Below are positions 1-8,109 of a stretch of 64,000 bases of DNA, one piece after another. Both the position numbers and the translations under genes were made by a program. The notes beneath the pieces are model-generated. The model was not told the DNA's origin. It was given only the letters and a program-made list of their open reading frames with translations, and ran no database searches. Numbering within the stretch: position 1 is the first letter of the stretch; each line of letters starts with the position of its first letter. Origin of the DNA: Spirosoma oryzicola (lineage in GTDB: Bacteria > Bacteroidota > Bacteroidia > Cytophagales > Spirosomataceae); contig NZ_CP089540.1 of the NCBI RefSeq assembly GCF_021233055.1, positions 62,001-126,000 on the forward strand, given 5' to 3'.

Positions 1-450
1 TGGGGACTCACCGCTTGCGATGGACCCAGCGATACACTGGTAAATGGGAAACAATTCTTTTCCTACCGGGCGCGTGGGGCAGCGAGTACACAGATCGTTG
101 ATGACGGGACGATTGCGCCTACAGCGGCTGGTGGATCGATGGCTTTTGCACCCGAAATCTGCGTCCCGGCCTTACGAGCCATGAAAACAAAATACGGAGC
201 CAAGCTTTATGGTACCTACGGGTTTCGGGATGCTTTCAACCCTACGTACCGGTATCCTGCCCGCGTGGCCAATGGTTCAACCCAAAACGGCTGGTTTGAT
301 ATTGATTACCTAGGCATTGACCAAGGACCAATTTTACTGATGGCTGAAAATCTACGAACGGGTTTTATCTGGAAACTGATGCAGAAAAACCCCCATATCA
401 AACGTGGACTCGTGAAGGCTGGGTTTACGGGAGGATGGGTAGCCAACTAA
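1..450 (+). CDS. Putative glucoamylase-type protein, C-terminal part
   Basis: The frame is open from base 1, so only the last 149 residues are present. The visible part contains GTYGFRDAFNP and then a segment with WFDIDYLGIDQGPILLMAEN, which match the C-terminal part of the bacterial 'putative glucoamylase' family (PF10091), an (alpha/alpha)6-barrel type fold. In Bacteroidota such proteins are usually exported and often sit in glycan-utilisation loci. Substrate cannot be told from this fragment, and the signal peptide and neighbours upstream lie outside the window. The gene ends 50 bases before a long hairpin and converges on the minus-strand lipid operon. Family assignment is from remembered motifs. 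Confidence 0.75.
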   Translation, partial: WGLTACDGPSDTLVNGKQFFSYRARGAASTQIVDDGTIAPTAAGGSMAFAPEICVPALRAMKTKYGAKLYGTYGFRDAFNPTYRYPARVANGSTQNGWFDIDYLGIDQGPILLMAENLRTGFIWKLMQKNPHIKRGLVKAGFTGGWVAN

Positions 451-499
451 TAAATTCGTACAGTTAGCGTAGTTGTTCATTAGGGTGTAAAACAGGATC

Positions 500-534
500 G
501 GGGAGCAAAGTGACAGCGTGTCACTTTGCTCCCC
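500..534. repeat. Perfect 16-bp hairpin, copy 1 of a repeated palindrome
   Basis: Left arm 500-515 and right arm 519-534 are perfect reverse complements separated by GCG. The central 14 bp of each arm (GAGCAAAGTGACA region) recur in the hairpin at 868-910. It lies in the gap between convergent genes. There is no T tract after it, so it is either a terminator stem or a dispersed intergenic repeat. Confidence 0.7.
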
Positions 535-619
535 GGTGTTCGTAAATGAGGAGTTTGTTATGATATCAGGTTCTATAATTTGAAATGCCAATCAAGCCGA
601 GAGTGCCAGATTTAGTGAT

Positions 620-700
620 GTCGGCGGGGCCGCCCGCGCGGTTCTCAAAACCGACGCTTGGCGTCAGCAACTGGTGTCGGTTTTAAGAAACCGACACCAC
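620..700. repeat. GC-rich intergenic element with several short hairpins
   Basis: This stretch contains an inverted repeat at 673-683 / 688-698 (GGTGTCGGTTT ... AAACCGACACC), a small stem GACGC-TTG-GCGTC just before it, and a CGGTT/AACCG pair further upstream. It is clearly more GC-rich than the flanking gap and does not code. It looks like a REP-type intergenic repeat, but no second copy was noticed in this window, so that is inference. Confidence 0.4.
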
Positions 701-867
701 CGCAAGGGATATACTGCTATGAGCTGATAGAACCACAACCAGTATCTATTCGTCAATGGATTATTGGCTATTGCTGGTAATCATGATCTCGAAATCGATG
801 TTATCCTGCCGGAAAAAACTATAGGCAAATGACAAGTCGGCTTAAGTCATTGTCACCCGATAAATGC

Positions 868-910
868 AAAATTGGAGCAAAGTGACAGCGTGTCACTTTG
901 CTCCAATTTT
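868..910. terminator. Perfect 20-bp hairpin, likely bidirectional terminator (copy 2)
   Basis: Arms 868-887 and 891-910 are perfect reverse complements with a GCG loop. The outer ends are AAAA and TTTT, giving a U tract on either strand, as expected for a bidirectional intrinsic terminator between convergent genes (stops at 450 and 926). The core is the same as the hairpin at 500-534. Confidence 0.65.
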
Positions 911-925
911 AATAAAAAGCACAGC

Positions 926-1582
926 CTAATCGCGTAAGAAAGTAAATGTTTTTCCCTGGTATTGCGGCAAACTCTCTCTGATCAGCACAAACGAACGATA
1001 GGCACTCGTCGCTGCGGCCAGGTTGTCTAACCACGCTGGTATGGAGCCACCCGGATCTACCCGACAGGTATACGTAACCTGAAGGTTTCGCTTGCCAACC
1101 GAACGCACCTGCCAGACCGCTAACCAATCAGCAACCCGAACAATACCCGTCTGAACGGGGACAACATTCGGCACCCCGACCGCCCGGATATGGAGCAGTT
1201 TAGAAGCTGGGTCCTGCACGAACGTCATTTGTATCGTCAAATCCCGGTCTTCGACGGGCCAGGGCAGCTCGTTGACTATATGATAGGTTAACTGTGTTTC
1301 GCTCGTCCGACGAACCAGATACGCTGACTTGGTCTTGTAAATAGTTTTTTTGTAGTTAGCGATGTCGGATAGCAGTGCGACCAGTTGGCTTTGCGTACCT
1401 GGCAGTGTACACTCTACTTTTAGCTCCGTCAGTCGGCTTCCTGCTACGTGACGAGAGTAAACCTGTATCTGGTCTTTATCTTTCTCCAGATGCCAATCGC
1501 CGGTTGGTTGTGCCTGTACAGTCAATGAAGACGAGCTAAACCAGCAAAGTAAAAACCACAGCAAAAACAAAAATCGGCTCAT
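926..1582 (-). CDS. START-domain lipid-binding protein, exported
   Basis: A 218-residue protein beginning with a hydrophobic signal-like segment (MSRFLFLLWFLLCWFSSSS...QAQ) and followed by a START/SRPBCC-like domain. Typical features are the DWHLEKDKDQIQVYSR opening, the central LPWPVEDRDL and the RVDPGGSIPAWL stretch near the C terminus. START domains bind single lipid molecules in a hydrophobic cavity. The start at 1582 was chosen because it places the signal peptide at the N terminus and avoids a 97-base overlap with the upstream gene that a longer reading would need. It is the last gene of the six-gene minus-strand lipid operon, 44 bases after the PAP2-like gene, which suggests a role in moving or sensing the lipid made there. 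The function in this operon is inferred. Confidence 0.75.
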   Translation of the reverse strand: MSRFLFLLWFLLCWFSSSSLTVQAQPTGDWHLEKDKDQIQVYSRHVAGSRLTELKVECTLPGTQSQLVALLSDIANYKKTIYKTKSAYLVRRTSETQLTYHIVNELPWPVEDRDLTIQMTFVQDPASKLLHIRAVGVPNVVPVQTGIVRVADWLAVWQVRSVGKRNLQVTYTCRVDPGGSIPAWLDNLAAATSAYRSFVLIRESLPQYQGKTFTFLRD

Positions 1583-1626
1583 TATTTTGTCAACGAAATG
1601 GGAAGAGGCATCAAGCATAGAATGGG

Positions 1627-2589
1627 TTAGAATGCAGTCAGAGACCGCATGCGCCCGATCAGAGATTTTAGCCAGCTTGTTTGCTGTAACAACCCGAAAA
1701 GGCCAATTCCGGTTAATGCGCACGTAAGTCCGGCCAGTACATCTAATACGTAATGGTGACTACTGTATACCGCCGAGAACCATACGCCCAGCATAACGAC
1801 GATGAAAAAAACATTGATCAACCCCATCTTTTTCCGCACGCTATGGTAAACCACAATCACCGGATAAGACGAGTGTAACGATGGCATAGCGGCAAAAACG
1901 TTGGAGCTCTTGGCGTAGATAGAATGAAAAACAGAGACACCAAAGTAGCGGTCGAAGTTAGCTAAGCCAGCCGTGTTGCCGGGAGTATGGGGATAAAAGT
2001 TAAACCCATGCTCGTGAATATACCAGGGGGGAGCGGCTGGATACGCATAGTAGATAACAAACCCGATCAGGTTGACCAGCAAGAAAGTAAACGCAAAGGA
2101 ATAGTAAGTTGATTGGTCTTTGAAAAAGAGGTAAGCGGCAAACATCATCGGTACGGGAACCCAGGTCAGGTAAAATAACCCGGTCAGCACATCCAGAAAC
2201 GCTGTTCGATGAACAAGCCAGAATTCATTGGGGGTTAACAGTACCTGGCCTTGCGTGATACCAAATAGATTTCTTTCCAGCTGGTAAAGCGATTCAATGT
2301 GAACGGAGTTGTACAGGTAGTTTGGAAACGCTTTCATGTAATCGAAAATGATCCAGTATACCGCAAAGATGGAAAAAGCGATGAGGAACTTTCGACTGAT
2401 GACAGAGCCGTAATACAGTCCGTTGACTAAGCCTGTCAAAGCAAGCTGGTCGGAGTTGAATCCGACCAGCAAATAAGAGACGACCAGATAGACAACGGAT
2501 ATTGCTGTTAAAACCAAAGAACCTTTAAGAGACCAAAAAGGAGACGTGCTTGACGATTGGGGCATAAAATAGGCAAATCGCATTCCCAT
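1627..2589 (-). CDS. PAP2/Aur1-like membrane phosphotransferase (candidate inositol phosphorylceramide synthase)
   Basis: A 320-residue polytopic membrane protein with the PAP2-superfamily residues in the arrangement of Aur1/inositol-phosphorylceramide synthases: YPAAPPW at about 183-189, PSLHS at 236-240 and SSHHYVLDV at 276-284 (H239, H279 and D283 as probable catalytic residues). Family members transfer a phosphoinositol head group to ceramide or hydrolyse lipid phosphates. It follows the phosphatidyltransferase-DUF4833 gene by 11 bases and precedes the START gene. Bacteroidota make sphingolipids, and a gene of this type is part of the inositol-lipid cluster described in Bacteroides thetaiotaomicron, so inositol phosphorylceramide synthesis is the best guess. 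Simple lipid phosphatase activity remains possible. Confidence 0.75.
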   Translation of the reverse strand: MGMRFAYFMPQSSSTSPFWSLKGSLVLTAISVVYLVVSYLLVGFNSDQLALTGLVNGLYYGSVISRKFLIAFSIFAVYWIIFDYMKAFPNYLYNSVHIESLYQLERNLFGITQGQVLLTPNEFWLVHRTAFLDVLTGLFYLTWVPVPMMFAAYLFFKDQSTYYSFAFTFLLVNLIGFVIYYAYPAAPPWYIHEHGFNFYPHTPGNTAGLANFDRYFGVSVFHSIYAKSSNVFAAMPSLHSSYPVIVVYHSVRKKMGLINVFFIVVMLGVWFSAVYSSHHYVLDVLAGLTCALTGIGLFGLLQQTSWLKSLIGRMRSLTAF

Positions 2590-2600
2590 ACGATTTAATG

Positions 2601-3890
2601 TTAAACAGGAATACGCTCTACCGTATTCTCTCCAGTGGCCGCGTTGGTGCCTTCCAGTTGAATGTATTTTACGTTAGGTACCCAGAAGGTACCGCCTTCG
2701 ATGCGGAGATAAATCCGTCTGAGGATGACCTTTTTCTTATTGACCATCGCGTATACGTAGTAGCTGGCATCCTGGTCTGATTTTGCCAGCCGCAACGGCA
2801 ATTTTTTGTACGATACAAAATTCAGCTCATACTCCTGATTGGCCAATGGACGCGATTTGATCCCATACGCAAACGTACGCTGAACGTATGAAAGCTCTTC
2901 CTGCTGACTTTGCTCGGTGTAGCGAATCCAGAATACATGCACAGGGTCTTGCTTGTCGGGTTGACCGTTTTTTAAATTCAGCGCACAAATAATTGTGTTG
3001 GTATTTGGGTCGCGCTGAAGATAAAATAACTGGTTAGGGATGTGCTGCGGAGTCGGAAAGTTTAGTTTCGTCTTGTCCTGCTTAATTCCGGTCGGCGCTT
3101 CTTTAGCTAATACGGATGGCCCGGAAATCGTCATGAGCAATAAAAGCGTAACAGCCAGCGCCTTCGTTGGGGTGGACGATTTCTCTTTCTTTTCCAGCGC
3201 TTTTTTCGCGTCGATCAATCGGTTGTAGGCCGTTATGTTGGTCATGATTGCCATGATAGTCAACGGCAGGGTAAAGATCGACATCGTTTCAAAGACGTGC
3301 ACCGGAATGCCGGGAATAAACACCTTGAAATCGGGACCTAGTAGCGGGGCAAAACAGCCGCAAGCCAGCGCCGATACGCCAATGGTGATAACCCGTTCAG
3401 GACGCTGCATCAGCCCGCCCTTGCACTCGATACCCAGACCTTCGGCGCGGGCCCGCGTGTAACTAACCATCATGGAACCAATCAGCGCGATAAAGGCGAA
3501 CAGAGAACTGAAAAAATAGTGCTGAGCAATCAGGTAATAACAGATGCCCAGAAACAATATAAGCTCGCTGTAGCGGTCAAGAACGGAATCGAAAAGCGCA
3601 CCGTAAAGCGAACTCATTTTACCCAGACGAGCAACCTGTCCGTCCAGCATATCGAACAAACCGGCAAACAACACCAGTGCACCGGCCCAGCCGATGTAGC
3701 TGAAATCGCCCCGATTACCTTGCTCGGCTCCGATGATGAAAATCAAGGCAACCCCAATATTCAGCACTAATCCAATGGTGGTAACCATGTTGGGTGTTAA
3801 CCCCAGCCGGATTAGTAAGCGAACAATTGGGTTAATAACCGAGTAGATACCCAACTGAATTTTTGTGCGAATTGGAATGGCCTGTTGCAT
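2601..3890 (-). CDS. CDP-alcohol phosphatidyltransferase fused to DUF4833 (candidate phosphatidylinositol-phosphate synthase)
   Basis: A 429-residue fusion. Residues 1-230 are a CDP-alcohol phosphatidyltransferase with the full signature D80-MLDG84-QVAR88-...-G97-...-D101-...-D105 and several membrane helices; these enzymes replace CMP in CDP-diacylglycerol with an alcohol such as inositol phosphate. Residues about 243-261 form a hydrophobic stretch (KALAVTLLLLMTISGPSVLA) that resembles a signal peptide buried in the middle of the protein. Residues about 270-429 match DUF4833, a Bacteroidota domain of unknown function that is a separate protein in related clusters. The reading frame is unbroken between the two halves. 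It sits 11 bases before the PAP2-like gene and 19 bases after the DUF5686 gene. Inositol specificity is inferred from context. Confidence 0.8.
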   Translation of the reverse strand: MQQAIPIRTKIQLGIYSVINPIVRLLIRLGLTPNMVTTIGLVLNIGVALIFIIGAEQGNRGDFSYIGWAGALVLFAGLFDMLDGQVARLGKMSSLYGALFDSVLDRYSELILFLGICYYLIAQHYFFSSLFAFIALIGSMMVSYTRARAEGLGIECKGGLMQRPERVITIGVSALACGCFAPLLGPDFKVFIPGIPVHVFETMSIFTLPLTIMAIMTNITAYNRLIDAKKALEKKEKSSTPTKALAVTLLLLMTISGPSVLAKEAPTGIKQDKTKLNFPTPQHIPNQLFYLQRDPNTNTIICALNLKNGQPDKQDPVHVFWIRYTEQSQQEELSYVQRTFAYGIKSRPLANQEYELNFVSYKKLPLRLAKSDQDASYYVYAMVNKKKVILRRIYLRIEGGTFWVPNVKYIQLEGTNAATGENTVERIPV

Positions 3891-3909
3891 AACTTGTAAG
3901 CATAATGGG

Positions 3910-6474
3910 TTAAAAATCGAACGTGGCGCGGGCTCTGATACCCAATGGCGACACGTTAGGATGATCCAGGTAGGTAAGCCGTTTTACCAGATCGATTCGG
4001 AAAAATTTTAAAACGTTAGCAACCCCTACGCTTGCTTCGAGGTAAGGTGTTTTATTCAATGTGTAGGTGTACGGAACGCCGGACGCATCGACTGGAAACT
4101 GGTACAGCGATGGATTCAGCTTTGGATCGTTCTGACTCCGCAAGCCACCGTAAAGCGCTTTGAACGAAACCGCTTCCCGCCATTTCAGCTTTTTGAATAA
4201 TGGGATTTTGTTAAAGAAAAATCCATTAAACGAATGATCGAGGTTAACACTAGCGTAGTGATCACTGACAAATTCGAGGAAGTTCATCAGGTTGTACGAG
4301 TTAAGCTGATAGGCATAGGTCTGATTGGCCCGGTGTATGTTCAGGAGCGGAAAAGGTGCCTGACCAAATATGTAGCCGCCCTGTAAAGTTACGTTCGAAT
4401 AGCCAAGTTGCGACAGAAAGAAGCGTTTACTGATGGTACCCGTCAGGTTTTGGTAGCTATATTCGCTGTTAAGCAGTCCTTTAACACCGGTGGCAAAGCG
4501 AAGACTGAAAATAGGGTAGCGGTTAGCGATAGGGGTCCGATAAATTTTACCCTGATAAAACTGCTCGTTCGGTGCCCAGCGTGCTTCGACCGAAAATTCT
4601 GTGGTTGTCAGCGTATGAGAGGGTATCGTTTCGGATTCATTCATCCGCTTAAATTCCAGCCCGCCAGCTGGCTCCTGCTGCCAGTTTTTGATGCCAAAAC
4701 TATACGAAAAGTGGTTTTCAAATTCGTGCACGTAATCAATCCGCCAGGTGTCGTTGTATAACCATTTATCGTTGACCCCGCGTTTGAACGACAGCAAAAA
4801 ATTATCTTCCTGCACGAACTGAAGCTCCTGACCCGGAATTTTGGTGTCGCGCTGGAAGCTGGCCCGGATGTAATTCTGCGGGAACTGGTAAATCGATTTG
4901 TTATTGATCGAGTACGTACCGCTCAGAAAATACTTCCAGCGCTCGTCTTTAAATCCGTAAGCCGCGTAGGTTTCAGCGTAGTAGCGTTTGCTCAATTCCG
5001 GCGTTGTCCGTCCGCCCAGTCGTAGCCGAAACCCTTCGACCGGATTGAAACTGTAGAATGTGTTTGCCGGACCGACTTCGAATGAGCCGAACGATTTATA
5101 ACCTGCAAACAGGATTGTAAAGGCTTCCATCGTGCGTTTAAACGAAGGCATCTGTTTCAGACTATCGATGTTTTTGTACACCTTCGATTCGGCGCTGGAA
5201 AGCGTATCATGCCGATTGCCAAGCCAGAACTGTTCTGGTCTACTGGCGGCATCGGCCTCTACTACCTGGGGCTGGCCATCGTAAACTTCGTCAGCTTGTG
5301 GTTCATTGACGTGATAATTTCGGTAGGAGAGGGTTCGCTGGCCGAAGACCCCGCCACCCTTGTTTTTGTTGATTCCAAAGTCGGCTAGTAAATCGCTTTT
5401 GCTGAGGTAGTACTTGCCATCGGCATGCTGTTCAAACTGCTGGCGGATCTGCAAGTCGCGAACCCAGTTCAGGTTGATCTTGGGGTTTACGGACAGATTG
5501 ATTTTCTGAACCGCGTAATTGCTGTCAAGCGTTACGTACATCTTACCCTCGAAAAGCATGTCCGTAGTATTACGAGGCACGAAATTCAGGCCAACCAGTT
5601 TGGTATTATTAACGGTGATCGTATCAGCCAGATAATACTGATAGAACGTTGGAGCGCTACCAGCAATGGGACTCAAGAACTGGTTGGTCATCAGAAAAAT
5701 CGAATTCTCGTAGATATCGATTTTCGAGTACATCCGGTTCAGATAAACACTAAGCCCATTGTTGTCAAAATACTGACCAAAGTCAACCCGTTTGTCGCCT
5801 TTAATAATGGTTTTCTCTTTGTGCGGACTTCTCCGGTTGTAATGTTGAGAAAGCTTTTCTTCGAGATAAATGGGTAGCAGCGATTTTCCCGGCAGCGTCG
5901 TCGTATCCCGGTTTTCGAGCAGGAAGCGATATTTCTGAAAAATTTTCCTGTCGGCAATCTTCGTTGATAAGCTACTTAACGAAAACTGCAACTTATCGTA
6001 CTCTTCGTAGTCCGCGTAATCGTAATGGCCAAGTTGATTCTGTTCTTTGTGGCTGATCACGTTACGGATCAGTTCAACGGCTGGATTATTCTTGTTACGA
6101 TAGCGAGCTCGTTTACCGCTACGGATTACTACTTCGTTCAACAGCTGGGAGTTGGCTTCCAGCCGGATCGTTATGGTTTGCGCAATTCCGGGGGTTATCG
6201 GTTTTATTGCTGTTTTATAACCGATAAACGAAACGGCTATCCGGGCGAAGTTTCCTTGCCCTGTCAAGGTAAAACCACCCCGCTCGTTTGTCGTTGTACC
6301 GATGGTTGTCCCTTCAAAAACGATATTCGCGAAGGGTAGAGGTTCTTTATTGGCTCCGTCCGTAACGGTTCCGGTAACCGTTGTTGTCTGGGCAAGCGTG
6401 ATATGACTCAGCAGCAACAGCCCGCTCAACAGCAGAACCGATTGGCTGAAAGCGTGGCGCAGAAATTGGTTCAT
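3910..6474 (-). CDS. DUF5686 outer-membrane protein with carboxypeptidase-like regulatory domain
   Basis: An 854-residue protein starting with a signal peptide (MNQFLRHAFSQSVLLLSGLL...LAQ). A CarboxypepD_reg-like domain follows at about residues 30-115 (TGTVTDGANKEPLPFANIVF), then a long DUF5686-type region with the alternating aromatic pattern of an outer-membrane beta barrel, ending in ...RARATFDF. The start at 6474 was chosen because it gives the signal peptide and a 4-base ATGA overlap with the GtrA gene; a longer reading to 6627 would add 51 atypical residues. Its place inside the lipid operon suggests a part in outer-membrane lipid handling, but no function is established for the family. 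Confidence 0.8.
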   Translation of the reverse strand: MNQFLRHAFSQSVLLLSGLLLLSHITLAQTTTVTGTVTDGANKEPLPFANIVFEGTTIGTTTNERGGFTLTGQGNFARIAVSFIGYKTAIKPITPGIAQTITIRLEANSQLLNEVVIRSGKRARYRNKNNPAVELIRNVISHKEQNQLGHYDYADYEEYDKLQFSLSSLSTKIADRKIFQKYRFLLENRDTTTLPGKSLLPIYLEEKLSQHYNRRSPHKEKTIIKGDKRVDFGQYFDNNGLSVYLNRMYSKIDIYENSIFLMTNQFLSPIAGSAPTFYQYYLADTITVNNTKLVGLNFVPRNTTDMLFEGKMYVTLDSNYAVQKINLSVNPKINLNWVRDLQIRQQFEQHADGKYYLSKSDLLADFGINKNKGGGVFGQRTLSYRNYHVNEPQADEVYDGQPQVVEADAASRPEQFWLGNRHDTLSSAESKVYKNIDSLKQMPSFKRTMEAFTILFAGYKSFGSFEVGPANTFYSFNPVEGFRLRLGGRTTPELSKRYYAETYAAYGFKDERWKYFLSGTYSINNKSIYQFPQNYIRASFQRDTKIPGQELQFVQEDNFLLSFKRGVNDKWLYNDTWRIDYVHEFENHFSYSFGIKNWQQEPAGGLEFKRMNESETIPSHTLTTTEFSVEARWAPNEQFYQGKIYRTPIANRYPIFSLRFATGVKGLLNSEYSYQNLTGTISKRFFLSQLGYSNVTLQGGYIFGQAPFPLLNIHRANQTYAYQLNSYNLMNFLEFVSDHYASVNLDHSFNGFFFNKIPLFKKLKWREAVSFKALYGGLRSQNDPKLNPSLYQFPVDASGVPYTYTLNKTPYLEASVGVANVLKFFRIDLVKRLTYLDHPNVSPLGIRARATFDF

Positions 6475-6848
6475 GATAGGCTGAAGACAAAATCTTTCTG
6501 AAGAAAATAGTTGTAAGTGACACCTACCAGAATACCTACGCCCGTTTTGGCTAATAGATAATGAACGCCCAGAAAATGAGTGGCAGCAAAAAGCCCGGCT
6601 GCATTGAAACCTGCATTTCCTACCCAAACCAATACAAATCGGTAAAACTGCTTACCAACGGGTTGATTGCTCTGCGTGAACGTCCATGCTCTAGCGATGC
6701 TAAAATTAGCCAAGCCTCCGGCGACAGCGCCCGTCAAACTGGCGGGTAGATACCAGCAATGCGCTAACTGAACGAGCAGAAACGTCGTCAGAAAATCGAT
6801 GCCAGTGGCGATCAGTGAGGTGGCCTGAACTTTAAAAAATGTTTGCAT
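6471..6848 (-). CDS. GtrA family membrane protein
   Basis: A 125-residue protein with four predicted transmembrane helices and the GtrA pattern: FLTTFLLVQ early, the NFSIARAWTF motif in the middle, and NYFLQKDFVF at the end. GtrA-type proteins are small polytopic membrane proteins linked to moving polyprenyl-linked sugars or lipids across the inner membrane. It overlaps the next gene by ATGA and begins 5 bases after the PgpA-like gene, so it is co-translated within the lipid operon. Its substrate here may be a lipid-linked head group, which is inference only. Confidence 0.8.
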   Translation of the reverse strand: MQTFFKVQATSLIATGIDFLTTFLLVQLAHCWYLPASLTGAVAGGLANFSIARAWTFTQSNQPVGKQFYRFVLVWVGNAGFNAAGLFAATHFLGVHYLLAKTGVGILVGVTYNYFLQKDFVFSLS

Positions 6849-6853
6849 ATAGT

Positions 6854-7300
6854 TTATAAGAGGCCGGCCAGTAAGGCGGCCCGTAACAGCAAATTTGTGT
6901 ATAGACCCGCCAACAAATCATCCAGCATCACACCCCAGCCGCCCGATACTTTTTCGAGTTTTCGGATGCCAAAGGGTTTGCTGATGTCAAACAGACGAAA
7001 TAAGAGCAGACCCGCTAATAAGCTTTTTTCGTGAATTGGAATAAACAGGAGACTAAGGCACATGCCTGCTATTTCGTCGATAACGACGCGGTAACTGTCC
7101 TTACCCCACTGTTCCTCTACTGAATCCGCTGACCAGATGCCAATGGCTGTGACAAGACCTGTAATCAGAAATGGAGCGAAAAAAGACGAATCGCCGGGAG
7201 CGAGCCAATACCAGACAAGACAGCAAGCGACGGAGGCTACCGTACCCCCCCCTTTGGGAATATAGCCAATGCCTAAACCAGTAGCGATCAGTTTATCCAT
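6854..7300 (-). CDS. Phosphatidylglycerophosphatase A-like protein (candidate PIP phosphatase)
   Basis: A 148-residue PgpA-family membrane phosphatase. It has the N-terminal GLGIGYIPKGGGTVAS motif, the central VVIDEIAGM and the C-terminal FDISKPFGIRKLEKVSGGWGVMLDD region with conserved acidic and lysine residues. PgpA removes phosphate from phosphatidylglycerol phosphate. As the first gene of an operon with a CDP-alcohol phosphatidyltransferase and an Aur1-like enzyme, it more likely acts on phosphatidylinositol phosphate, as a PgpA-like protein does in the Bacteroides inositol-lipid cluster as I recall it. No myo-inositol-phosphate synthase gene is visible nearby. A housekeeping PgpA role cannot be excluded. 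Confidence 0.8.
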   Translation of the reverse strand: MDKLIATGLGIGYIPKGGGTVASVACCLVWYWLAPGDSSFFAPFLITGLVTAIGIWSADSVEEQWGKDSYRVVIDEIAGMCLSLLFIPIHEKSLLAGLLLFRLFDISKPFGIRKLEKVSGGWGVMLDDLLAGLYTNLLLRAALLAGLL

Positions 7301-7933
7301 TGCTTATTCTATTTTTCACGGGCTTCATACACTTCAACTTCTCTCGGAGGATCAACTTTGCGCGCTGACCGTTCCCTTACTTAGTTAATACTGTTGTCGA
7401 TTGAACAGCCATTTTATTGTTAAGTGACGGTATCTAAAGCCTATCAGGCAGCCTGTTTCAATAACAGATCCTTAACGTTGATGGTCCCTCACGGGGTTAA
7501 GTATTATTGACTAGAACGCTCCAATCTAGGATTATTGCTATTTGCTATCAGCCATATGCAATATAGATTATTACTATACAATCAATAATTTTACTGTAAA
7601 ATATTTAACCATTTACGTCAAAAACTAGTTCTTACCTTTTCTGCAGGTGATAGGTCATAAAGCTGTTAATTATTACTCAATGTATTGATAATAAGCTATT
7701 TGGTAAGTAAAAATAGTTTAAATTTTTGCTTATGCAAGTTACGAAGGTGCTAATGAGTATTCGGTACATAACTCGATGGTTAACAAAAAGAATCAATTAC
7801 AACAGGGATAATGCGCATCAAATAGAGTCTATAGACTATAGGTAATTGTTATGAATGAAACTTGTTTTGTTATAATTCTTGGATAATTCCTGTACGAATT
7901 AATTTATTAACGCATACCTTTCGGACAAATAAT
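7301..7933. other. Divergent AT-rich intergenic region
   Basis: About 630 bases between the start of the minus-strand lipid operon and a small plus-strand reading frame. It is strongly AT-rich, especially 7550-7860, and has no credible reading frame, tRNA or clear repeat. It must hold the promoters for both directions; no consensus promoter could be placed with confidence. Confidence 0.5.
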
Positions 7934-8089
7934 ATGAGCGTAGCAGCTCATAGCTATCAATTAAGCCAAACAAAGGTGACGCTAACGTTATATGCTGACT
8001 CTTTAGGGATGTTGGCATCAATACGAAACAGCCTGACCTTGAATGGTTCTACCTTCAAACAACTGTTAACTAAATCTCCGGCTTTGTAA
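7934..8089 (+). CDS. Small hypothetical protein upstream of the PfkB kinase
   Basis: A 51-residue reading frame (MSVAAHSYQLSQTKVTL...LTKSPAL) ending 20 bases before the PfkB kinase gene. No domain or membrane segment is visible. The start at 7934 is preferred over an earlier ATG at 7862 because the extra N-terminal residues look like random AT-rich translation. Its stop codon overlaps the strong Shine-Dalgarno-like sequence of the next gene, a layout compatible with translational coupling. It may equally be chance; I do not recognise it. Confidence 0.35.
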   Translation: MSVAAHSYQLSQTKVTLTLYADSLGMLASIRNSLTLNGSTFKQLLTKSPAL

Positions 8090-8095
8090 GGAGGT
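8088..8095 (+). promoter_or_regulatory. Strong Shine-Dalgarno-like site before the PfkB gene
   Basis: AAGGAGGT lies 14 bases before the ATG at 8110 and overlaps the stop codon of the small upstream reading frame. Bacteroidota genes rarely use strong Shine-Dalgarno sequences, so this is unusual in its surroundings. Confidence 0.4.
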
Positions 8096-8109
8096 AACAC
8101 GTTTAAATT

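Noticed and set aside
6854..7300. Housekeeping pgpA gene symbol
   Set aside because: The operon context points to inositol-lipid synthesis, so the symbol was withheld.
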